A DNA stretch of 64,000 bases. Source: Plazaster borealis (taxonomy: Eukaryota; Echinodermata; Asteroidea; Forcipulatida; Labidiasteridae). Each line of letters opens with the position of its first letter. Position 1 is the stretch's first letter. The DNA is taken from assembly GCA_021014325.1 (NCBI GenBank), contig JAJGQC010000522.1, positions 1 through 64,000 of the forward strand, written 5' to 3'. The translations under genes were made by a program, and so were the position numbers. The notes under the pieces are model-generated. The model ran no database searches, was not told where the DNA came from, and saw nothing but the letters and a program-made list of their open reading frames with translations. Shown here piece by piece: positions 56,781 through 64,000 of the stretch.

Positions 56781-57114
56781 AAGAGAGGGGGAAAAATGAA
56801 AGGTTGCTCTCTAATCATCTAATTTTATGATTAGGTTTTCATTGATTCGCAGCATCAAAAGTCTGACGGGTAGTGATTAAGTTTCAGCTAGCAAATTTAA
56901 ATTCTACATCAGCCAATGCTCACCTCACTTGCTTTCCTTTCCACTTGTGATTCTTCAGATCCTTTACGTGGCTTTGACTTGCTGGGTTCTTTCTGAAAGG
57001 ATAGTCAATAAATCATTGAATCCTGCCCAATCAGAAGAACTGTTATGTGAAACTTTATGTGACTAATTGATAATGTTAGACTGATTGAGAATGCTTTAAA
57101 ACCAGAATAACAAT

Positions 57115-58600
57115 ATTGATATAATAATAATAATAATAATAATAAGATTTGTAATGCGCACATATCCACCCTGCTGGGTGTTCAAGGCGCAGTAAAAACC
57201 AAAAACAAAACAAAACAAAACAAAGACAAAACAGACACCACAAAATTAGTCCTTGAAAACCTGTGACATAACATGAGTTTTGAGAAGAGATTTGAATTTT
57301 GTGGTACAAAGACAAGATCTAAGATTAAGCGGTAGAGAGTTCCAGATGTGTGGCGCAGCTGAAGAAAAAGACCTATCACCCCATGAGTGTCGAGACTTGG
57401 GTTCAATGAGGAGAAGCATGGAACTTGATCGAAGATTCCTTGATGGAGTGTAAACTTGAAGTAGTTCAGAAATATAGCGGGAGCCTTGCCATTAAGTGCT
57501 TTGTGGACAATGAGCATCAGCTTGAAGATGATTCGTTGAGAGATAGGGAGCCAATGTAGTTGTTTCAGAATGGGGGTGATAGAACAGGATTTTCTAGACA
57601 GTGTCACAATGCGGGCAGCGGTATTTTGGAGGCGTTGAAGACGGGAAATCTGGTTGTTAGGAAGACTGTAGAGAAGAGCATTGCCGTCGTCAAGACGAGA
57701 AGTAACAAATGCATGAATGACCTTTTCAGTGGCACTTTTGTCCAAGTACTTGCGAATCTTACCAATATTCCTGATGTGATATGATGACAGACGAACGATG
57801 TTGTTGATGTGTGGTTGAAGTGTCATCGATGAATCAAAAATAACCCCTAAGTTCCGAGCTTGCAGCGAGGGAGCTATCCGAGCATCACCGATGGAAATGT
57901 ATGGCACTGAAACCTTTGTTAACTGTTGATGTGACCCAAATAGAAGGAACTCTGTCTTATCATCATTTAACTTCAGGAAGTTTTGTTGTGTCCAACGTCG
58001 AATCTCTTGGATGCATTTCTCAAGTCTTGCAATAGATGCATTGGCGTTTTCTTGAGAAGATTTAAACGTGATGTATAGCTGAGTGTCGTCTGCGTACACA
58101 TGGTAATTCAGATTAAATTTCAGGATGATGTCACGAATCGGTAAAGTGTACAGCGTAAACCACTGCGGGCCCAGTACCGACTCCCTGTGGCACAGAGTAG
58201 TTCAAAACAACAGGGTCTGATATTGCGGTGCCAATACATACATGCTGAGTTCTATTGTAGAGATACGATTTGCACCATGCTAGGGCTGTGTCCTCTATGC
58301 CAAGGTGATTCTGAGCCGAGAGAGAAGGATGTTGTGATCAACAGTGTCAAAGGCAGCACTCAAGTCTAGCAGGACTAGTGCTGTTAGGTTACCATTTTCC
58401 ATTGCAGAAAGAATATCGTTGCTCACACAGACTAGTGCAGCTTCTGTCCCATGGAAAGGCTTGTATGCTGACTGGAACACGTCGGACAGGTTGAAATTAT
58501 GAATGTGATCAGAAATGCGTGATGAAACTACTCGTTCGATATTTACTTTGTTGCAGACTAAACAATAAAGTCCACACATTAGGAAACTTGTATGGCTTCC
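57115..58600 (-). mobile_element. L2/CR1-like non-LTR retrotransposon, 5'-truncated
   Basis: RT words on the minus strand: DVFQSAYKPFHGTEAALV, VLLDLSAAFDTVDHNILL, YADDTQLYITFKSS, LNDDKTEFLLFGSHQQL, ARNLGVIFDSSMTL, HAFVTSRLDDGNALLYSLP and LHWLPISQRIIFKLML. Frame changes near 58,290 and 57,450. The 3' end reads GGCGC...CACCCAGCAGGGTGGATATG, then GCGCATTACAAATCT and a (TTA)n tail at about 57,120-57,145. It is 5'-truncated. Confidence 0.92.
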
Positions 58601-58917
58601 CTCGAGTGTAAGTCAAAGAAAGCAATTGGTGAATGATTTTTTTCCCTACATATTATTTATTAATTAAAGGAGAAAAAAACTACCCACTTGTTCTTGCTTT
58701 GAAGATACATACAAGTCTTCATATAATTTGTTTCAAGTGTTAAGAAAACAGTACATTCACTACTATTTTTAACATACTATATCAACCAGGTATGGATATA
58801 GTTTCATGTAATGAATAGACCTTGGCTTTAGCCATGATGGACTGTTAACATGCTTATTTTTCTCCTTATTAAATTAATAACTTCTCTACACATTACAAAT
58901 TACACCGAGATACTAAC

Positions 58918-60179
58918 TTTTTGCCATGGAAGATTAGGTACCCCTCAAACATATCTCAGTTCAGTTCCTGAAGGAATATCTTTGATCGCAAAGAAACACA
59001 AATGTGGCTCTCCATTTCTGCAGCCGAGGAAAACATCTATTTTGCAGTTTCTTTTTGTTCCTATAGCATCATTCACAATCCTGCCTAAACCTGTAGCTTT
59101 GGTTGCATCAACACTACAACCAGGGAAACAAAGTAACTGCTAGTATTATACATTTATAAGCAGGGTTTGAGACTTTGCATGGTGGGAATACAATCTAGTA
59201 GGGTTTATGTAACACCATGTACATGAATAGGATTTGAGACTTTGCATGGTGAACTACAATCTAGTAAGGTTTGTGGTAACACCATGTACATGAGAAGAAT
59301 TTGAGACTTTGTATGGTGGGATTACAAATCTAGTAGGGTTTGCGGTAACACTGTAATAATCTCTCTACGAAGATGATTTGTACAGACTGATTATTACATT
59401 TTAAAGATTATTACATAGCATTATCGCAAACCTTGTGGGGTCACTCAGTTTCGGTCAGTACTGATTGCTGACCTGCAAGGTGTTTGTGCAAGTCAACTTG
59501 TTTTTGTCCTCCGTCTATGTGTTTAAAAGTGTCTACTGTGCTTGTTTTCAGTATGTGCTTGTACATTGAGAACTATTGTTATATTTTGTTCCTTAATATT
59601 CTCTGTCTCAATACAAATGCGTGTCTTTCGAGACCATTGCCTACAAGCTCTGCATCTAAAATGGATCCTCTGCAGTGTCATATTTTTTTTCATCTTGTTC
59701 TTGAAATCTATACTGTACTCTTTGTACTAATCTGAGCGATAACGTTGTTTCTTGCTTTGATACTGTGAAAAATAAGTGAATCTTGAACCTTACTCTTTGA
59801 CAGATGCAGCATAGATGTTTGTGTTTTCAAAACGTTACTTTTCCCTCCTCCATCTGCAGGGTTGTATATATACATTTGGGTAATTCTAAGCACAAAAGTA
59901 ACAAAGGGTCTCTTACCCTCACCCTTATGTTACAGGTTTAATTAATTCAGTGAGTTGACCATATAAAAGAAATAAATGGCAGTCAATTTGACCACACTTA
60001 AAGATTAACTTCCACGTGCCATAAGCTTTGCATTTGTGTTTGAAGAAAACAAAAACTTCCTTCTGCAACTGTATATTGCTGTTCTCTCCTGTCTCCCTCC
60101 TTGGCAGAGATGAGATCTCCATTGTGCCTAAGAAGAAAATCTCCTTTTCGGAAGGATATGGTCGTAAAAACACCATTTC
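58918..60179 (-). pseudogene. SET-domain (lysine methyltransferase-like) gene, two exons, decayed
   Basis: Exon at 60179 to about 60,015 encodes GNGVFTTISFRKGDFLLRHN and GDLISAKEGDRREQQY, then after a frame slip FVFFKHKCKAYG. Exon 59113-58918 encodes VDATKATGLGRIVNDAIGTK, CFFAIKDIPSGTELRY and GVPNLPW. This is the order of a SET domain (GxG, then the NH-type turn, then ELxYDYG). The NHS motif reads VND, and the catalytic DYG is replaced by V-stop-G, so it is inactive. Acceptor sites (TTTACAG and GTTGTAG) are good. Gene order suggests that it lies upstream of the acidic and recombinase exons on the same strand. Confidence 0.75.
59165..59355. repeat. Three-unit tandem repeat of about 63-66 bp
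   Basis: Each unit contains ATTTGAGACTTTGCATGGTG, ACAATCTAGTAGGGTTTG and GTAACACCATGTACATGA. A short inverted TAATAATC/GATTATTA follows near 59,352-59,405. Noncoding. Confidence 0.8.
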
Positions 60180-60836
60180 CTGTAAACAAAAATTGAGAAC
60201 AGTTAATTAGGTTTAAGTATGGTTCTATAGGCATTCTTCAGGTTCTTCGGGACTAATACATAGCCTATGAACACCTTTCCCCACTCATTTAACTTGTACC
60301 TACATCGAATTTCAATAAGGTTGTCATGTGGGATAATCTTGCACTTATTGCCAACCATGTGTCAATATTTATTGGGTTCATCACAATCAGGTTTGTCATT
60401 AGCCCAAATTTAGTGCAGGCTAATTTTCTGCTCATGAAAGTAGTATCGCGGAGTATTGCACCTCATGGCCAGGGGGTCCAGTAGCCCACCTCGGTCTTAT
60501 CACAGTCGCCATTACAGCCCACCATCTATACATGTCTAAAACGCTAAGGTTTAAAAGTACGATCAAGTCGTACCACTTTGATTGAAAGTTTCTCCCACTT
60601 ACAAACATCCCATACATCCCATACTACTCCAACCTACTTTATTTTATTCCTTACATCTGGCGAATTATTATGATACATGCCAGGGCTCACCAATTGATGA
60701 CTTCATCCAGATGTGATGTTTTGAAAATGGCAAAAAAAACCTGATGTAGTACAAAAGTTACATTGAAGTTCGTCGTGTCTGGGGGCCGCCATCTTATTTA
60801 TGATTCGCTGCCTGTTGATTGTGAGAAAGTCACGAT

Positions 60837-61039
60837 GCCCGGCTGATCTGCTAAGTCATAAATATGTAAGAGGTGACATCGCGCGGTACTGTAGCTTGAG
60901 ACTTGCCCATCTAATGAATATGCAAGCGCCCATGGCGTTGCATGTAGCTTCACAAGTTGCATGTTCATTGGGTGAGCGGCGTAAGTTACCGCGTGACGTC
61001 ACCTTATGCATATTTATGACTTGGCAGATCAGCTGGGCG
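60837..61039. repeat. Hairpin MITE with about 45-bp inverted arms
   Basis: GCCCGGCTGATCTGCTAAGT, CATAAATATGTAAGAGGTGAC and ATCGCGCGG on the left are mirrored on the right (60989-61039, CCGCGTGACGTCACCTTATG, CATATTTATGACTTGGCAGA, TCAGCTGGGC). The loop is about 100 bp. It abuts the gypsy integrase fragment. Confidence 0.8.
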
Positions 61040-61064
61040 CCTGAAGATAGACCGTTGGTTATCA

Positions 61065-61635
61065 TGTTCCCTGCGCATACAGGAGCGCAGTTCAAGAGAG
61101 TACCGGTGAATCACCATGTTACATGCTTATGGGGCGCGATATATCCCTACCCTTGGATGCATTGACCGAGCTACCAGATGATTGTGATGATCACTTGTCA
61201 ACCGATTATGTACAGAATCTTCGGCAGAGGATGGCTCAAGCACACCGTAGAGCGCGAGAAAGCATGAAAACCAACTTACGGCGGCAGAAACGGAACTATG
61301 ATCGGCATGTGGCTGGCAACAAGATAAATGTTGGGGAATTCGTATGGCTGCATAACACGGCACGCAAGAAAGGCCTGTCCCCAAAGCTTCAGTTCAAGTG
61401 GTTGGGACCGTACCTGGTGCTAGAACAATTGTCTGATGTGACTTTTCGGATACAGGAGAAGCCAAGAGCCAAGCTAAAAGTAGTGCACTACGATAAACTG
61501 AAGAGTTACAATGGTCCACAACGGCATGCTTGGCTAACTGAACGAGGGCCAAGGAGCCCAACGGAGGACGGAGACATGCAGAATGACGTTACCAGCGAGA
61601 TGGAACAATCGGAGGATGATCTACAAGTCGCAGTT
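61065..61635 (+). pseudogene. Gypsy integrase C-terminal fragment
   Basis: In frame from about 61,065 it encodes AYRSAVQESTGESP, MGRDISLPLD, RESMKTNLRRQKRNYDRHV, EFVWLHNTARKKGLSPK and a GPY/F-like LQFKWLGPYLVLEQLSDV. This is the end of a Ty3/gypsy integrase, close in layout to that at 2.3-2.9 kb. The upstream core is missing. A MITE (61636-61953) joins its 3' side and supplies the stop codon. Confidence 0.88.
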
Positions 61636-61953
61636 GTATCCCAACATATGCATAAAATAACAAGCCTGTGAAAATTTGAGCTCAATTGGTCATCGGTTGC
61701 AAGAAAATGATGAAAGAAAAAACACCCTTGTTGTACAAATTTGTGAGCATTCAGATAGGAATAAAAGGCTTCTTGCAAGAAGTCTTTTATTATTTTAGTG
61801 AGAAATTACCTCTTTTTCAAAAACTACGTTACTTCAGAGGGTCGTCTCTCACAATGTGTTAAACTATCAACAGCTCTCCGTTGCTCGTTACCAAGTCAGT
61901 TTTTATGCTAATATATATTTTGAGTAACTTCCAAACGTGTTCAGTGCCTTTAA
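61636..61953 (-). repeat. TTAA-type MITE, AAAGGCACTGGACAC family, truncated inverted copy
   Basis: Read on the minus strand it begins TTAAAGGCACTGAACACG and runs through the same interior words as 27829-28216, but lacks the far terminus. It starts within the gypsy fragment's reading frame. Confidence 0.82.
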
Positions 61954-62776
61954 ATCATAAATGCTGACCATGTTGTTTGAAACTTGTGACTTCTACCAAC
62001 CACTAGAAGTTCTTCCACATGACACATCCATTGCAGCAGAGAATGATCAGACATCTTTAGTATGAGCAACATTGTTGGCTTTCCCTATGTTTTCTATTAT
62101 CCCTTTTCTGTAATCTTTCTCGTTATAGAAACATTGTGGGTTTAACCCCACCATGTAAAAAAATCCCCACAAGTAAAGTTCCTATACTTCACCCCACAGC
62201 GTCCATCTTGTTAATGTCAAGGCAAGTTGACATTTCCACGGATTTGGGGAGGGGACGGAGAAGACTTTAGAGAGTAAACAAAAACAAAAACATCTTGATC
62301 CCCAGACGCAATCTGAGAATAATTACAAGAAAAACACCCTGCTTCTATTGATAGGAGGAGCCGTCACAACTACACACAATCAAAAAAGGAGTAAGATATT
62401 TTGACATTCTCAGTGATTTTCTTGTAGCAAAAAGTCGCCCGTGGCAAGCAAACAAAAACAATATACTTCAGTAACTGATTTCAGGCCAAACATCATCTCC
62501 GTCCCTTGTTGCCCTCCAGCAGTTACTACCAGCAGTCCATGGGCGCACTGCCACACGGCAAGAAACCCCACGTTTGCCATGAGGAACTTTTACTCGGGCT
62601 AGAATACCGTAAGGACCCAGTGTCCTAATCCGAACAGGAAGATCATGTGCCGATCTTACCCTTCAACGCAGTGAGGTTACCCCCTTCAATCTCGAAGCAC
62701 ACCCCCACAAGTTTCTCTCCTGATATCTAAAACTTCTCACTAATTTCTTACAGATCCCCCTCCCTCCTCCTCCCCT
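61954..62776. other. No gene established
   Basis: A minus-strand stretch at about 62,480-62,690 is open for some 60 codons (words like VRIRTLGPYGILARVKVPHG) and could be a fragment of an element's coding sequence. I do not recognise it. The rest is AT-rich with CCCC-containing stretches near 62,700-62,770. Confidence 0.35.
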
Positions 62777-63171
62777 TTAAAGGCACTGGACACTTTGATA
62801 ATTACTCAAAATATATAATATTAGCATAAAACTTACTTGGTAACGCAACAGAGAGCTATTGATAGTATAAAACATTGTGAGAAACGACTCTCTGAAGTAA
62901 AGTAGTTAATTCCTCACTAAAATATTTGAATCTGAAAGACTTCCAGTCAGGCCTGAAGCCTTTTTCAGGTATCTGAAAGCACACAAAATTTGTGCAACAA
63001 GGGTGTTTTTCCGCTCATTATTTTCTTGCAACTTCAAGACCATAAGCGCCCAACTGTTCACAGGTTTGTTATTTTATGCATAAATTATGTTGGGATACAC
63101 CCTTTCTCTGTGGATACACCAAGTGAGAATACTGGTTTTTGACAATTACCAAACGTGTCCAGTGCCTTTAA
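62777..63171. repeat. TTAA-flanked MITE, AAAGGCACTGGACAC family, copy 2
   Basis: The ends TTAAAGGCACTGGACAC and GTGTCCAGTGCCTTTAA, the TTAA flanks and the interior order match 27829-28216. A central segment with a short inverted GACTTCCAGTC...GGCCTGAAGCC differs. Confidence 0.92.
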
Positions 63172-63329
63172 GGGTAAAGTATCGCCTTAACTTATCGCCT
63201 AAACCATAGAGAAAGTTCTCTATGCTTGTACCACAGAGCTGGTTTGTCCCAACTGTTATGTTAATAGTGTCTGGAGAAACACTGGCATAAGAAAGGTACA
63301 AATTAACAGTGCTCAACAAATCCCATGAC

Positions 63330-64000
63330 ATGAACTCTTTGTTGACACCCCATTCAACTCACGCCCTTGATTGTTGGCACCGAGCTGGGTCTGAGCGGAA
63401 GCATGCAACAGCTGTAAGCAGTAAAAAGGTAATCATCAAACCAGACCAAAACCGGACACATGAAGCCACCTCGTCTGACACCCCAAGCAAACTCTACCAT
63501 TGTACTGTACCAGATTGTTACAAGCGCTTTTCATTGAAGGCCAACCTAGTGAGACACGAGAAGGAGAGCCACACCTATCATTCCTCTGCATTTGTTTGTC
63601 GTACATGTGGAGAGTCCTTCACAAGAAACGCCAGTCTTCTTCGCCACACTGATTCAAAGCATCCGTGGTGGAGGCAGAGATCCACTGCAAGCTCAATACC
63701 ATCCACAGTGCCAGTAGCTACAGAGTCAAAACCACCTTGCTCCCCTCAAATGCCCCCTGAGCCCAGCCTTGAGCTCCTCCCACCGCCACTCAATCCACCT
63801 GCATCTTCAACTGCTGCCCTTGCTGCACATCCACGGTTTGGTGGAAATTCTCTGAAGCTTGTGAGACAGCTGCAGGGGGTGGAGTTACCTGTATCTGACG
63901 ATTCAGACAGCATTGACCAGGAAGAACCTACACTTGCTGTCGCGGAGGTTCATGCAGACCGAATCGAGATAGCAACTACTATCAGGTACTTCCGCAAGAA
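63330..64000 (+). CDS. C2H2 zinc-finger ORF, open at the window end
   Basis: The first ATG after an in-frame TAA is at 63330 and the frame is open to the edge (223 codons or more). It has two fingers: YHCTVPDCYKRFSLKANLVRH...H, about residues 50-75, and FVCRTCGESFTRNASLLRH...H, about residues 82-105. A Ser/Pro-rich linker and an acidic patch (DDSDSIDQEEP) follow. It may be a host gene's exon or the front of a transposon-encoded protein; the nearby gypsy fragment ends 1.7 kb earlier and is separated by two MITE copies, so a link is unproven. Confidence 0.55.
   Translation, partial: MNSLLTPHSTHALDCWHRAGSERKHATAVSSKKVIIKPDQNRTHEATSSDTPSKLYHCTVPDCYKRFSLKANLVRHEKESHTYHSSAFVCRTCGESFTRNASLLRHTDSKHPWWRQRSTASSIPSTVPVATESKPPCSPQMPPEPSLELLPPPLNPPASSTAALAAHPRFGGNSLKLVRQLQGVELPVSDDSDSIDQEEPTLAVAEVHADRIEIATTIRYFRK

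Noticed and set aside
57560..57784. 74-codon plus-strand frame
   Set aside because: Antisense shadow of the L2/CR1 reverse transcriptase on the minus strand.

Overview
The window is invertebrate nuclear DNA that is almost entirely layered mobile elements. Signs of a eukaryote are GT-AG introns, SINE/MITE-type repeats, non-LTR, LTR and tyrosine-recombinase retrotransposons, and no bacterial operons. The mix (a RAG1-like transposase, Ngaro-type elements with an SGNH-hydrolase domain, L2/CR1 fragments, TTAA-flanked palindromic MITEs) suggests a marine deuterostome, most likely an echinoderm, possibly a sea star. The species is inference. No ordinary single-copy host gene is seen with confidence.

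Layout. 0.3-0.6 kb: one candidate minus-strand exon. 0.69-7.22 kb: a full-length but coding-damaged Ty3/gypsy element on the minus strand, with 355-bp LTRs (4 differences) and a GTAC target duplication. 7.4-9.9 kb: an L2/CR1-like fragment split by a repeat insertion. 9.9-20.6 kb: a broken minus-strand transposon gene with two insertions. One is a TA-flanked MITE (10.12-11.24 kb). The other is a 7,038-bp element (12,559-19,596) with CACGGCCG inverted termini and a 4-bp GAGG duplication. It carries an apparently intact 10-exon, 987-residue RAG1-like transposase gene. 20.6-28.8 kb: noncoding DNA with MITEs, palindromes and minisatellites. 28.8-32.2 kb: a truncated second gypsy element. 32.2-40.2 kb: an Ngaro/DIRS-like element whose reverse-transcriptase frame is split by a 5,032-bp hAT-like transposon (32,336-37,367). 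40.2-43.9 kb: tRNA-like and telomere-like foldback repeats. 43.9-60.2 kb: remains of a minus-strand gene set with a SET domain, acidic exons, a zinc finger and a tyrosine-recombinase-like domain, interrupted by a foldback MITE, a 5.76-kb LTR-type retroelement and an L2/CR1 fragment. 60.8-64 kb: a gypsy integrase fragment, further MITE copies, and an ORF with two C2H2 fingers that runs off the end.

The standout is the RAG1-like element. Its ten exons join with consistent phase into one open frame. It keeps the N-terminal cysteine modules, a RING finger and candidate DDE residues of the RAG1 plan. Removing the element and one GAGG copy restores a reading frame in the gene it hit, which fixes its ends to the base. 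The hAT/Ngaro nest and the TA-MITE insertion are supported by the same empty-site logic. A second lead is the same-strand SET plus tyrosine-recombinase arrangement, which may be one composite mobile or domesticated gene, now decayed.
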